Source: Saprospiraceae bacterium (GTDB taxonomy: Bacteria > Bacteroidota > Bacteroidia > Chitinophagales > Saprospiraceae). From it: a DNA stretch of 42,661 bases. The notes beneath the pieces were generated by a model. That model had not been told where the DNA came from. It saw only the letters and a program-made list of their open reading frames with translations, and ran no database searches. The DNA lies in NCBI GenBank assembly GCA_020627785.1, contig JAHDGF010000013.1, positions 31,576-74,236 on the forward strand. The letters are read 5' to 3'. Positions 1 to 9,360 of the stretch are shown one piece after another (position 1 is the stretch's first letter; every line of letters begins with the position of its first letter). A program made the translations under genes and the position numbers.

Positions 1-1239
1 GTATTCATTATGTTTCACCCAAGTTGTTGTATTAACAATGGTAACTGCGCCATCTCCAGTAATTGGAATGGTGTCACCTTCCATCGTCACTCTTATGGCA
101 ATGACCTGATCTGGCAAGATTAATTCCATTGGTTCAATGCTTACATGTTCAAATCTTTCTCTAATTTGATCGTAAGCTCCTCCGACTTTAAAGTAGAAAT
201 TAGGGCTCACATTAAATTTGAAAAGTAAACCACCTTTAAGGACTTCAAGAAATTTCATGGTGCTCCTTCTTTGTTCAAGATAAGAGACGAAGGTTTCTGA
301 TGCTTCTGTTTTATTGGTCACAAGGTCAATCCCCGCATAAGGAATGATGGCGAATTTTTTTCTTTTATTGTTCCAGTCATCGTAGCAAAGCGTTTTATCT
401 TTTTGGAATAAGAAATCTTCTTGAATTGGTTTGTCTAACATCGCTAGATTTGGAAGAAGAGAAGAGGGCAGTTGAAGGACTTTATTTTCCTTAAGGTTCT
501 GACCTGTTGATTGACTAGTTTTTATTTCTTTCTTTACATCATCTGATAAGCTGGTACCGTTGTTTTTTGATGGACTAGCATTTCCTTTTAAACTGTTTTT
601 AGATTCGACTTCCGTCAAATTCTTATTCAATTCAATTGAACTCGAATTTTCTTTTGCCTTTGTAAATTGATTCAGCTTAGACGAAGTATTAGAATTTGAA
701 TACTTAATAATTTGGTCCTTCGAATCAAAGCCTGAGTTTATTGATGAATTTTTGGTAGTAGTAGTTTTAGAGGCTGAAGCTTTTTCATTCTCTACCTTGT
801 TAATTTTAGCATCAGATTTATCAACTTGGATTTCATTTTTATTATTTGCTTCCGTATTGGCATTAATTCCACTATTAAAAGAAATTGAACCGCTCACATC
901 CTGGGCATCGATGGTCGCATTATTATCAATAACTTCAGGAGTGACGAATACTTCTGTGGCAATTGGAAACTGTTGATTGCTCTTACTAAAAAATTGTTTG
1001 GCTTTGGCATTTTCTCCTGTAAAAAGTTCTCCGTTGAAAATGAATGTGGCACCAAGTAGAAGGCAGATTAACATTAAAGCACTCCACTTCCATTTGTTAG
1101 AATTCGTCTGTTTTACTTGACTTAGGTCTGCAGTTCTTTTTTGATTCTGAATACCTGCCCAGATTTCGGAAGTATCAACCGGTGTGTTCAGGTTATATAG
1201 TTTATCCTTAAAAGTATCTTCTAGTCGATGCTTGCCCAT
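1..1239 (-). CDS. Single-TM protein with probable outer-membrane beta-barrel C-terminus, 3' end cut by window
   Basis: I do not recognise a named family. The frame is open for 413 codons and runs off the window at base 1, so the C-terminus is missing. The ATG at 1239 lies inside the 3' end of the sigma-factor gene (19-base overlap), which suggests translational coupling. The first ~50 residues are charged and probably cytoplasmic. One hydrophobic segment (about residues 53-70, ALMLICLLLGATFIF) follows, then a long Ser/Asn/Lys-rich low-complexity stretch (about 80-250). The last visible part has alternating-hydrophobicity strands such as GGLLFKFNVSPNFYFKVGGA, typical of an outer-membrane barrel. 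Coupling to an ECF sigma factor makes an anti-sigma or signal-transducing role plausible, but no anti-sigma domain is recognised. Confidence 0.75.
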   Translation of the reverse strand, partial: MGKHRLEDTFKDKLYNLNTPVDTSEIWAGIQNQKRTADLSQVKQTNSNKWKWSALMLICLLLGATFIFNGELFTGENAKAKQFFSKSNQQFPIATEVFVTPEVIDNNATIDAQDVSGSISFNSGINANTEANNKNEIQVDKSDAKINKVENEKASASKTTTTKNSSINSGFDSKDQIIKYSNSNTSSKLNQFTKAKENSSSIELNKNLTEVESKNSLKGNASPSKNNGTSLSDDVKKEIKTSQSTGQNLKENKVLQLPSSLLPNLAMLDKPIQEDFLFQKDKTLCYDDWNNKRKKFAIIPYAGIDLVTNKTEASETFVSYLEQRRSTMKFLEVLKGGLLFKFNVSPNFYFKVGGAYDQIRERFEHVSIEPMELILPDQVIAIRVTMEGDTIPITGDGAVTIVNTTTWVKHNEY

Positions 1240-1787
1240 GACTTGTCTTTTTGTAATGTTTTCAATTTTTTTCTCAAGAGCTGTTTGGCTCGAGATAGTT
1301 GCGACCTTGAAGTTACTTCTTCAATGTCGAGCATTCCTGCTATTTCTCTGTGGTTATAACCTTCAATCACTGCCAGATTGAATATCTGACGATATCCATC
1401 TGGCAGTGATTGAACAATAAAGAGTAGATCCTCCGCTTTCATTTTTTCTAATATCTCTGGCCCCTTATAGTAGCCATTGATATTATCTGGTAAAGCAGAT
1501 TCACTTCTAATTTTGTCCTTGTTAATCTGCTTTAAAGCAACATTAACCGTAATCTTTCTTATCCATCCTTGTAAAGATCCTTTATTACTATCAAAACTAT
1601 TAATAGCTCTAAAAATCCGTATGTAACTCTCCTGAAGTACATCCTTGGCCTTACTATGGTCTCCCACATACCTTAAGCAGATAGTGAACAGCATAGGGGA
1701 GAACCGGTCCACAAGCTCACGCTGAGCTTTTGGGTCCTGATTCGCACAGCCCTCTACGAGTTGTATTATTTCCGGATTGTTCAACAT
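1221..1787 (-). CDS. RNA polymerase sigma factor, ECF (sigma-70) family
   Basis: A 188-residue protein, normal length for an ECF sigma factor. Region 2 lies at about residues 25-90 (FSPMLFTICLRYVGD, then AKDVLQESYIRIFRAI, the -10 recognition and core-binding helices). Region 4 lies at about 120-180 (LPDGYRQIFNLAVIEGYNHREIA followed by a basic helix LSRAKQLLRKKL that would read the -35 element). There are no region 1 or 3 sequences, as expected for the ECF group. The gene overlaps the next minus-strand gene by 19 bases, so the two are probably co-translated, and the partner may control it. The regulon cannot be read from the sequence. Confidence 0.93.
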   Translation of the reverse strand: MLNNPEIIQLVEGCANQDPKAQRELVDRFSPMLFTICLRYVGDHSKAKDVLQESYIRIFRAINSFDSNKGSLQGWIRKITVNVALKQINKDKIRSESALPDNINGYYKGPEILEKMKAEDLLFIVQSLPDGYRQIFNLAVIEGYNHREIAGMLDIEEVTSRSQLSRAKQLLRKKLKTLQKDKSWASID

Positions 1788-1848
1788 CTATATTTCTGCG
1801 AGTTTATATTTCAGTCCAACTGATTTATCTTCAGAGTTATTATATATT

Positions 1849-4761
1849 TTATAATTCTTTCAAGCCTGCATCAATCGTTAAATTCACTTCTCCACAAATT
1901 ATTTCATATATAAAAGAATAACCAGTTGCAGGATCTACTTTACTCTTAGTACCATCATCAATTTCAGATATGTCTGCTTGCAAGACAAATTCATATCCAT
2001 CAGGAAGTTCAAATTCTACAAAATATTCCCCTTCATATTGCCCTCCAAACAAGTAGGACCCGTTCGCGTCAGTCGTTTGTGTCTCAACAATTGAATTGGA
2101 AGAAACTTCCCAAAGATTAACCACTACTCCCTCTAATGTAAGATCTCCTCCATCAAAGTGATTTTCGGTTCCCCCTGGGCGGTCCACCCATACCTGATTA
2201 CCGATTTTTGCTTCATCTTGTAGGATTTCAAAGGTGGTAAATCCGTCACAACCATTAAAGTCAATATAGTTAACTGAGTAATTTCCTGGCTCTAAATCAA
2301 ATACTGCTTCCCCAGTTTCACCATTACTCCATGTAATAGAACCAAAATTCTGAGCATTTAAAATTGAAGCGGTACCCCCACTAGTGGCTCCGCATTCAGT
2401 ATTAGTGAGTTCTAATTCAGCAGGAACCACATCCATGAATTCATAAAAATCAATGACATGCTCACAATAACTTGAATTAGAATCGGTAACAGTAACAAAG
2501 TAAGTCCCAGATTCAAAGATCTCTAACATTGAATCGGTTGATCCATCACTCCATACATAACTGTAGGGAGGAACACCATTGTTAAGGACTTGGATATTAA
2601 GGAAAGTCGAAGATCCAATACAAATAGGAGTATCTGGTACCACTGAAAAACATTCTAAATCATCTGAGAATTCTAACACTCCCACACCAATGTTTTCTAC
2701 AGTCTCTCCTTCAGTGATCGGTGCAATTATCATTGAATTTGTCGATGGATCAAAATCACTATCTAGTAAATCATCACCTTGGTCCATCGGACTTAAAAAT
2801 CCAATCGGTAATTGAGCGGATAAAGTAATCTGTTGTTCAGCTTCTACAGCTATTCTGAATTCACCATTCCCATTGGTTTGGGCGGTTCGTACATTCCCGG
2901 AACCTGTTACCTCAGCACTGATAAATATATCTGAAGCTCCAGTCTCATCTTGCTCTTGAATTCCGTTGGCGTTAGTATCCGTCCAAGCGATTCCTTCTAC
3001 CCATGCTTTTGGAATGTATTCATCTAATTGTATTCTAAAATCACCGGCTACAGGGATCTGACCTCCTTGTTGTTCCATTAATCCTGAGAAGGTTCCTTCG
3101 ACATAACCTCCCGTAAAATTGTCAATGGTAGAAAAATTAAACTCCATGGAGTTACAACCAGAATTACAGAAAACGTATCCATCTGGACTGTTCAATTGAA
3201 AGTATTCCGGACTTAATGTTTGAGATGGGTCAGAATCTTTAAATCTCAAGTTGAAAAAATTGTTAGCTCCATTCCCAGACATCCGGAAGCTATCTAGATC
3301 TATGGATGAAGCAACGTTTGGCATTTGATATTCATCTCCTCCATCAATGGCATAATTGAACCACTCATCTAATTGTTCATCACAAGATTCAATATCTCCA
3401 ACATCTTCATTACTTGAATTTGATACAACAACAATAATTGGTGTTTCGGAAGAAGTTAGATTATCTAAATCATATCCTGTGATTTCAACTTCTCCTTCTT
3501 CACAATAAATTCTTAAATAATTAAAAACTCCGTCTTGGTCGGTTTTAATTGTATAAAATTGATTGGTTGAAAATTCTTTTATAATAACATAGCCATTAAT
3601 GATAGGTGTTCCATTGCATACAATTCTACCGCTAACTTGACTTAACTCATTCGAAGTGATGATTATGTCACCTAGGTCTGTATCTTCTTGCATTGGAGGA
3701 AGAGTGACTTCATGGATAATTTCTCCACAATCGTCTTTAACCTGCATTAATAAAGCTTCTCCTTTTGGTACTTTCCCATTAAACATACCTCTTAAGTCTG
3801 TGAAGCCAGATCGAGTAATGGCTGAATTACTCACTACTGTTAAGCAAATCGAGGTATTTGCGAGTTGAAGATTTCCTGGGCCAACAATCCTTCCTTTAAG
3901 CCTAATCAAAGGAAAAGGTGCATCACAATTCCAAAAGGAGAAGTGTGATATTTCACCCACGTACCTTCCATCAAGTAACAAAGCACTTCCATCTTCCTTC
4001 CAAAAGCCTGAAACTTCATCAAGTGACCAAAGTGGGATCACACCAGGGGCATTCGATTCTAATAAATCAGGAACGCCCATACTCATAACTGCTTTAGAGT
4101 CCGTATTCAAGTTTAATTTCTCTCCATCTGAGCTGACAAGTTCCACTGCCATCATTCCATAGGTTGCTAATTGTACCGCAAGAGAAGTTGCATCAACTCC
4201 ACTTAAATCACCGGGCATGGTCATTCCTAAGTTAGCTCCAGTAGGATCATAGTAATGTGCGAGTACATCAACAGTTCCATCATATGCATTTCCGGAAGAT
4301 TCGTACTTAATAGCATTGGGTGGGAAAGTTAGGTTGACTGAGCCAAAACTTACTTCACCTCCTGTAGATGCACTGAAATTACCTACAGATTGCTTTTGAA
4401 TCAACATCGTTTTGCTGTAACTATCATTGGAATCCGTTGGGTAGTAAAATCGAAAACCATCAAAAAATCCGTCTTTCGTAATTTTTAACAGGTTGCCATT
4501 TTCATTAATCGGCACATTTTGAAAGTAGAAATATCCATTTTCATCGGTCGTTGTTTCATAATCTAGGTAAGTAATGGCTGCAGATTCAACGGCCTCTCCA
4601 TTTTCATTTATTACTAGTCCTCCTAGACCTGAATCATGAAGGATAGGGATGTTGGGTTCTATGGTGATTGATTCTACTTCACCATCTATATCCTTTCGAC
4701 AAGCTGAGATTGTAATTACTGCGAGTAAAAAAATCAAAAATTTAGTCGAGTTCATCTTCAT
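1849..4761 (-). CDS. Large surface lipoprotein with carboxypeptidase-regulatory, SdrD-B-like and SprB-like modules
   Basis: A 970-residue protein with a lipobox near residue 21 (ITISAC), so it is probably an SPII lipoprotein. In order it shows: a carboxypeptidase-regulatory-like fold at about 45-110 (LGGLVINENGEAVESAAITY); a ZU5-like stretch at about 130-185 (GGEVSFGSVNLTFPPNAI); further beta-sandwich segments; an SdrD-B-like domain near 600-690 (WTDTNANGIQEQDETG); two SprB-like repeats at about 720-850 (YVWSDGSTDS and ITWSNGETGE); and a terminal SdrD-B-like domain (IGNQVWVDRPGG). No T9SS sorting domain is visible. It lies upstream of the sigma factor on the same strand with a 61-base gap and may be co-transcribed. 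A surface or adhesive role is inference. Confidence 0.8.
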   Translation of the reverse strand: MKMNSTKFLIFLLAVITISACRKDIDGEVESITIEPNIPILHDSGLGGLVINENGEAVESAAITYLDYETTTDENGYFYFQNVPINENGNLLKITKDGFFDGFRFYYPTDSNDSYSKTMLIQKQSVGNFSASTGGEVSFGSVNLTFPPNAIKYESSGNAYDGTVDVLAHYYDPTGANLGMTMPGDLSGVDATSLAVQLATYGMMAVELVSSDGEKLNLNTDSKAVMSMGVPDLLESNAPGVIPLWSLDEVSGFWKEDGSALLLDGRYVGEISHFSFWNCDAPFPLIRLKGRIVGPGNLQLANTSICLTVVSNSAITRSGFTDLRGMFNGKVPKGEALLMQVKDDCGEIIHEVTLPPMQEDTDLGDIIITSNELSQVSGRIVCNGTPIINGYVIIKEFSTNQFYTIKTDQDGVFNYLRIYCEEGEVEITGYDLDNLTSSETPIIVVVSNSSNEDVGDIESCDEQLDEWFNYAIDGGDEYQMPNVASSIDLDSFRMSGNGANNFFNLRFKDSDPSQTLSPEYFQLNSPDGYVFCNSGCNSMEFNFSTIDNFTGGYVEGTFSGLMEQQGGQIPVAGDFRIQLDEYIPKAWVEGIAWTDTNANGIQEQDETGASDIFISAEVTGSGNVRTAQTNGNGEFRIAVEAEQQITLSAQLPIGFLSPMDQGDDLLDSDFDPSTNSMIIAPITEGETVENIGVGVLEFSDDLECFSVVPDTPICIGSSTFLNIQVLNNGVPPYSYVWSDGSTDSMLEIFESGTYFVTVTDSNSSYCEHVIDFYEFMDVVPAELELTNTECGATSGGTASILNAQNFGSITWSNGETGEAVFDLEPGNYSVNYIDFNGCDGFTTFEILQDEAKIGNQVWVDRPGGTENHFDGGDLTLEGVVVNLWEVSSNSIVETQTTDANGSYLFGGQYEGEYFVEFELPDGYEFVLQADISEIDDGTKSKVDPATGYSFIYEIICGEVNLTIDAGLKEL

Positions 4762-4890
4762 TTGTTATTTATAATCCTTGAATGGGCTTCTAGACCCAAT
4801 TAACAGTAACATTACTCTCGAAATGAGCCATTCGTTGCATGACTTCAATCATTTTTATTGTAATAGTAGAAATGCTAAATGCCTTACATA

Positions 4891-6165
4891 TTAGCGCCTA
4901 TTAGCCTGTGCAAAAGCTTCAGCGGCCTTCCAGACCCTTATCAGATTCCCAGAACATATTTTTTCAATATCTTCCTCTGTATAACCTCGTTGCAATAATT
5001 CGGATAACAGGTTAGGGAAGTCAGAGACATCCTTCAATCCAGTAGGTAATGAATCACCAACACCATCATAATCAGAACCAAATCCAACATGTTCAACTCC
5101 TGCCAAAGAAACTACATGATCAATATGATCTGCTACCACTTTAACATCGGAAAAAGTCAATCTTCCTTTGCTGTATTCTTCAATCAATGGTTTAGCTTCA
5201 TCGTCATCCCACTTCAGGTTTTTAACTTTTAGATATTCCATAACGTCTTTACGGAAAACTGCTCTGTCATCTTTTACTTTCTGATCAATAAAGGTTGAAC
5301 CAAAGTTTATCATAATAACACCACCATTTTCTCCCATTTTGCGGATCATATCATCCCCCATATTTCTCTCAAAGCCAGGTGTAAATTTGCGGCAAGATGA
5401 ATGGGATGCAATGACAGGGACCTTGGTTTTACGCAATACTTGATAAAAGGTAGAATCAGACACATGGGATATGTCTATCATAATTCCTTCTTGTTGCATT
5501 TCCTCAATGACTTCATAGCCGAAAGGACTTAACCCTTTCCAAGTTCTAGTGGTATCGTATGAAGAATCACAGATGAGGTTGTCCAAAGAATGGGTGAGCG
5601 TTATATAATTGATGCCACGCTTTGCAAAATAAGCGATGTTAGCTAGATCATCCTCAATGCCAGACCCATTTTCCATGCCCATCGGTAAAGCAATCTTTTG
5701 CTCATAAAATATCCTGAATAGATCATCAGGATGATAAGCTACTTCAAATTTATCCGGATGTTTTTCTGTGATGCCGACGACCATGTCAATCAATGAGTCC
5801 GCTAGCATTTTTGATCGCCCTGGATCTTTTTGATAGCTTGCCGGTAAATAAATAGACATAAAAGGAGCATCCAAACCACCTTCTCTTGCTCTAACATAAT
5901 CGAAATCCCCTTTATCTGTTTGCACCGGTATTTCTAAGAACTCTTTTTCTAATCTGAAGTTTTGAACTCTTAAGCGATAGGGTAAATCAACATGACCATC
6001 TGTAATGATGTATTTATGTGCAAGCTCATTTCCAAGCTTGTCAAATTGATCTTCTTCATGGATATTCACTGTGGGTTTTACGGGCGTATTTTTTTCTACA
6101 GTTTTACATCCAAAGGCCAATAGGACAGATAGGAGAATGCTAATTATTTTAATTGATTCTTTCAT
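4891..6165 (-). CDS. Membrane dipeptidase (peptidase M19) lipoprotein
   Basis: A 424-residue protein of the renal dipeptidase family, zinc hydrolases that cleave dipeptides. The zinc-site motifs are all visible: DGHVDLP (HxD) near residue 57, an acidic ligand in GMENGSGI, ISHVSD, and IASHSSCR. VGFGSDYDG near the C-terminus supplies the conserved Asp. The start carries a lipobox (LLAFGC) around residue 20, so it is probably anchored to a cell-envelope membrane. It may process peptides taken from cell-wall turnover or from outside. It sits 129 bases upstream of the 970-residue lipoprotein on the same strand and is separated from the BlaR1 operon by a terminator. Confidence 0.93.
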   Translation of the reverse strand: MKESIKIISILLSVLLAFGCKTVEKNTPVKPTVNIHEEDQFDKLGNELAHKYIITDGHVDLPYRLRVQNFRLEKEFLEIPVQTDKGDFDYVRAREGGLDAPFMSIYLPASYQKDPGRSKMLADSLIDMVVGITEKHPDKFEVAYHPDDLFRIFYEQKIALPMGMENGSGIEDDLANIAYFAKRGINYITLTHSLDNLICDSSYDTTRTWKGLSPFGYEVIEEMQQEGIMIDISHVSDSTFYQVLRKTKVPVIASHSSCRKFTPGFERNMGDDMIRKMGENGGVIMINFGSTFIDQKVKDDRAVFRKDVMEYLKVKNLKWDDDEAKPLIEEYSKGRLTFSDVKVVADHIDHVVSLAGVEHVGFGSDYDGVGDSLPTGLKDVSDFPNLLSELLQRGYTEEDIEKICSGNLIRVWKAAEAFAQANRR

Positions 6166-6267
6166 GTATTTTTGAATTACTCTAAAATAACCAAAATATG
6201 ATTAAGCCTGAGATCCTTGATTTTGGATATTTATTGGATAATTCGTCATCGCTTAGATTATAGAAAT

Positions 6268-6304
6268 AAAAAAAAGCCGCAGATGATCAACATCTGCGGC
6301 TTTA
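6268..6304 (-). terminator. Intrinsic terminator of the TPR-BlaI-BlaR1 operon
   Basis: A perfect 10-bp GC-rich stem (6276-6285 pairing with 6291-6300, loop 6286-6290) is flanked on the + strand by eight A at 6268-6275, which read as a T-tract on the minus strand. It lies 21 bases after the stop codon of the BlaR1-like gene. A short T-run on the other side could give weak termination in the + direction. Confidence 0.9.
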
Positions 6305-6324
6305 CCTTTATTTCAAATCAAATT

Positions 6325-7707
6325 TTAACCTTGTAATTTGAACTTAATGGGCATAGTAAATTTAACGGCAACATCCTTCCCATCAACCCTTCCTGGCGTC
6401 CAAGTAGTTTGGTCATTCATGGCATTTAAAAGCTCCAATACAGCCTCAGTAGTTCCTCCTCCAATTTCCCTAACGACTCTAGGATTGGCAATTTTTCCAT
6501 CCGTGTCAATGATGAAATCTGTGACAACCATCCCTTCAATTCCTTCATTTTTGGCAGCGGCAGGGTAGATTATATTGCTATAAACGTGGGTTAATAATTT
6601 CTGATTAGAGCATTCTTTTCTTTGATCATTATCTGAAATTTCTGCACAGCCTTCAAATACAGGCATGGCATCCGGAGCTTTATAGACCTTTACTTTTTTG
6701 ATTATTTCACGAATGGTTTCCTTTTGCGTTTCCGTATTAAATATCACTACTTCCTCGACGATATCTTCCATCGTGAAATTTGAATTTGAATCGGTCTGTT
6801 CTGTGACAATGGTATAATTTCTGTCTAAGACCTCATCTTCGTCATCGTCTACACTGCATGAGTGGCAGATGATTAATAGCCCAAATAATACTAAATAGCT
6901 AGCCCAGTTTAAAATCATTGAGCTTTTTTTCTTTTCATTTGATAACATAATTATTCTGTTTTTTACTTGTGAAGAAATGTTGTTTGTGAAAGAATATTGA
7001 ATGTTAAAATTGATTTGACTAAGTAAGAACTCAGAGTAATATTTTTTACTAAGATTCTGAGTTAAATATGCATCCACTTGGTACTCGTGAACGAGTTCTA
7101 GCTCCTTTGCGTATTTATAGACAATGGGGTGGAACCAAAAAATAGCTTTGAAAAAAGTAAAGAAAACCTTCTCAATACTATGACCATATTTTATATGACT
7201 TTTTTCATGTTTTAAGATTAAATCTGTTGATTCACTTTCTGATAAGCCTTTCGGCAAATATATGGTCTGGAAAAAAGAAAATGGGGATTTGATGCTAGCC
7301 GAACTGATCCATTCAATGCCAGCTTTTTGCTCTCTTGTTCCATTAATTTTAAAGAAGTAAATTCTGAAAATTCCAAATAGGAATCTTGCAATAAAAAGAA
7401 TCGTAATTATTAAATATATCGAACCTATAAACCCTAAGATTGGAAAACTTGCATTGGTTTCTATTAATAGATCAGTGGTACCTTTCGCTGAAATTTCAAT
7501 TGGATTCAGAATCACTCCAAAAACTAGCTCAGGCTGAACTAAACTTTTGGGAAGCATTGGAATTAATAAACTTAAGGCAAAAGAGCTTACTAGATAAAAT
7601 CTTGAAAATCCATGGTCCTTGCTATTGTCAAGTAAAATCTTGTACAATAAATAGAAACATGTCAAGTAAATTCCAAACTCTAATAAGAATAAAATTAAAT
7701 TTTCCAT
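6325..7707 (-). CDS. BlaR1-type M56 peptidase fused to a TonB C-terminal domain
   Basis: A 460-residue sensor-type membrane peptidase. The N-terminal half has about four hydrophobic segments (residues 1-20, 35-55, 90-115, and one after the catalytic region). The M56 zinc site is HEKSH at about 168-172 followed by WFHPIVY and HEYQVDAYL, which supplies the third ligand. After another membrane segment near 270-285, a periplasmic part ends in a TonB_C-like domain (PVFEGC, IIYPAAAKNEGIEGMV, TWTPGRVDGKDV). In the BlaR1 family this peptidase responds to a signal and inactivates the BlaI repressor. The start lies 2 bases after the repressor stop, so the pair is coupled. The TonB_C ending replaces the penicillin sensor of classical BlaR1, so the signal is probably not a beta-lactam. 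Confidence 0.9.
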   Translation of the reverse strand: MENLILFLLEFGIYLTCFYLLYKILLDNSKDHGFSRFYLVSSFALSLLIPMLPKSLVQPELVFGVILNPIEISAKGTTDLLIETNASFPILGFIGSIYLIITILFIARFLFGIFRIYFFKINGTREQKAGIEWISSASIKSPFSFFQTIYLPKGLSESESTDLILKHEKSHIKYGHSIEKVFFTFFKAIFWFHPIVYKYAKELELVHEYQVDAYLTQNLSKKYYSEFLLSQINFNIQYSFTNNISSQVKNRIIMLSNEKKKSSMILNWASYLVLFGLLIICHSCSVDDDEDEVLDRNYTIVTEQTDSNSNFTMEDIVEEVVIFNTETQKETIREIIKKVKVYKAPDAMPVFEGCAEISDNDQRKECSNQKLLTHVYSNIIYPAAAKNEGIEGMVVTDFIIDTDGKIANPRVVREIGGGTTEAVLELLNAMNDQTTWTPGRVDGKDVAVKFTMPIKFKLQG

Positions 7708-7709
7708 GG

Positions 7710-8075
7710 TTAAGACTTCATGTTGTTAATGATGGATTTTAATTCGTCTAAGTCTACTTCTTCTTCCTTTACTAAAAATGAAACCAACTCTTGAGTGGAA
7801 CCCTCAAAATATCCTTTAACTAAATTCTTAATCGAAAATTTAGAATAAGAATCTTTATTTATGATTGGGAAGTATTCATAAGTTCTCCCAAATGCCTTGT
7901 GACTAACAAAGCCTTTTTTCTCTAAGATTCTTACAATAGAAGAAATGGTTGAGTGGGGTGGTTTATCGCCCTTCAGCTTAGAAATAATTTCACTAACAGT
8001 GGTCTTTTCAAGCTGCCAAATGATCTGCATGATCTCTTCTTCCGCCTTGGTTAATTTTTGAATTAAATTATTCAT
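7710..8075 (-). CDS. BlaI/MecI/CopY family transcriptional repressor
   Basis: A 121-residue winged-helix repressor of normal family length. The opening LTKAEEEIMQIIWQLEKTTVSEI is the typical BlaI N-terminus. The recognition helix follows in PPHSTISSIVRILEKKGFVSHKAFGRTYEYFPI. The C-terminal helices (about 75-121) would dimerise and carry the cleavage region targeted by the BlaR1 partner. It lies between the TPR gene, whose 3' end it overlaps by 8 bases (8068-8075), and the M56 gene 2 bases downstream. It probably represses its own operon. I could not identify an operator with confidence. Confidence 0.93.
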   Translation of the reverse strand: MNNLIQKLTKAEEEIMQIIWQLEKTTVSEIISKLKGDKPPHSTISSIVRILEKKGFVSHKAFGRTYEYFPIINKDSYSKFSIKNLVKGYFEGSTQELVSFLVKEEEVDLDELKSIINNMKS

Positions 8076-9225
8076 TGCTATTCATTAAATGCATTTGTTC
8101 TTTTAAATATATTCTTCGTTGCCGTGCATAAGCCTTGTATTCAGCATTCGGGTAATCACTTTTTTCAAACTTCCGATAATACCTCACGGCTACACTTTTA
8201 TCTTTATAGTATTCATCTGTCGCCTGAGCCAATAGGTAAAGCAATAAATCATCTTTGCTGTGTTCATATGCCTTTTCATAATTCTTAATGGCTTCTGATA
8301 GTTCTCTTTCTTGCTTATATAAACGCCCAAGACTTCTGTAGTAATTGTCTACTTGTTTAGAAATTCCTGCTTGCTTAGCTTTTTCATAATAGTCAATGGC
8401 TCGATCGTATTCCTCTTTTTCTTCATGCGCGATGGCGAGATAATAAAGAGCATACTCTGGATTTTTTTCATTGATCAATGACTTGGTTAAGTATAGAATT
8501 GATCGATCGAGGGAGTCGATTTGTAGGTATGAAAATCCAAGCATCTTGCTGTAATAATTGTTCAGATCTAGCTTGCCTCTTAGCTTTTCTAATTTCTCAA
8601 CAGTTTCTTGATACTCTTTTTGGATGTATGCTGATCTAGCACTCATAAGAATCAACTGAATGTTGGTTGAATCGTAGGAGAGGGAAGTTTTAATCAATTC
8701 ATCCGCTTCCTTAAATTCTTCATTGGCTAAATGTATTTCAGCCATGCCTTTAATGGTGTAAAAATCTTTAGCGTTTATGGCATACGCTTTTTGGAATTGA
8801 TCAAAAGCGTCAATTATAAATTCTCCTTTGACATACAATTGGCCTAACTTTCGATAATAGATGGCGTTGGTGGTATCTTGTTTTACAAGGTCATTGTAGC
8901 ATCTTATGGCCTTCGGAATATTTTCCTCGAGTTCATAGATTTTTGCTAGATTCTCCAATGAGATTTTATGGATAGAATCTTGGTCAAGAATTTTAAGGAA
9001 TGATTCCTTACTGGTTTTAAAATCGCCCAATTTGTATGAAGCAAGAGCAACTCTCTCTTGGCAATATTGATTTATACTGTCTGATTCTAAACATCTTGTT
9101 CCAGCTGCAATTACTCCCAGATAATCTTCTGCTAGCCATCTTTCATTGATGATTTCCATTTGCGCAAAGCAAGAAAAAATGCTTAGTTGAAAGGATATAT
9201 ATATGATTAAACTAGCATAACGCAT
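8068..9225 (-). CDS. Exported tetratricopeptide repeat protein
   Basis: A 385-residue protein starting with a probable signal peptide (MRYASLIIYISFQLSIFSCFAQ). The rest is built of about eight or nine TPR units. Clear ones include SLENLAKIYELEENIPKAIR, YYRKLGQLYVKGEFIIDAF, ALYYLAIAHEEKEEYDRAID and YYRSLGRLYKQERELSEAIK. It should be a periplasmic or surface scaffold for protein-protein contacts. It is the first gene of the operon with the BlaI repressor and the BlaR1-TonB peptidase. Having a secreted TPR protein as the lead gene suggests that it is either the output or part of the sensing arm, but neither can be decided here. Confidence 0.88.
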   Translation of the reverse strand: MRYASLIIYISFQLSIFSCFAQMEIINERWLAEDYLGVIAAGTRCLESDSINQYCQERVALASYKLGDFKTSKESFLKILDQDSIHKISLENLAKIYELEENIPKAIRCYNDLVKQDTTNAIYYRKLGQLYVKGEFIIDAFDQFQKAYAINAKDFYTIKGMAEIHLANEEFKEADELIKTSLSYDSTNIQLILMSARSAYIQKEYQETVEKLEKLRGKLDLNNYYSKMLGFSYLQIDSLDRSILYLTKSLINEKNPEYALYYLAIAHEEKEEYDRAIDYYEKAKQAGISKQVDNYYRSLGRLYKQERELSEAIKNYEKAYEHSKDDLLLYLLAQATDEYYKDKSVAVRYYRKFEKSDYPNAEYKAYARQRRIYLKEQMHLMNSNE

Positions 9226-9360
9226 AAACCAAATATATAACGTAAAAATTAGTTATGCAACTTATTTTTACAATAAGTGGAATTTTAACCTATCAAATCT
9301 GGATGGTTTGTATAAAGAATGGAATTATTTCTAGGTATAAAGTATAGACAAAGTAGGGTA

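Noticed and set aside
6325..7707. Beta-lactam resistance sensor
   Set aside because: The penicillin-binding sensor domain of true BlaR1/MecR1 is absent, no beta-lactamase gene is adjacent, and the protein ends in a TonB_C-like domain.
9260..9278. Hairpin ACTTATT-TTTAC-AATAAGT downstream of kbl as a terminator
   Set aside because: The stem is short and AT-rich and is not followed by a T-run on the minus strand. It lies about 80 bases past the stop.
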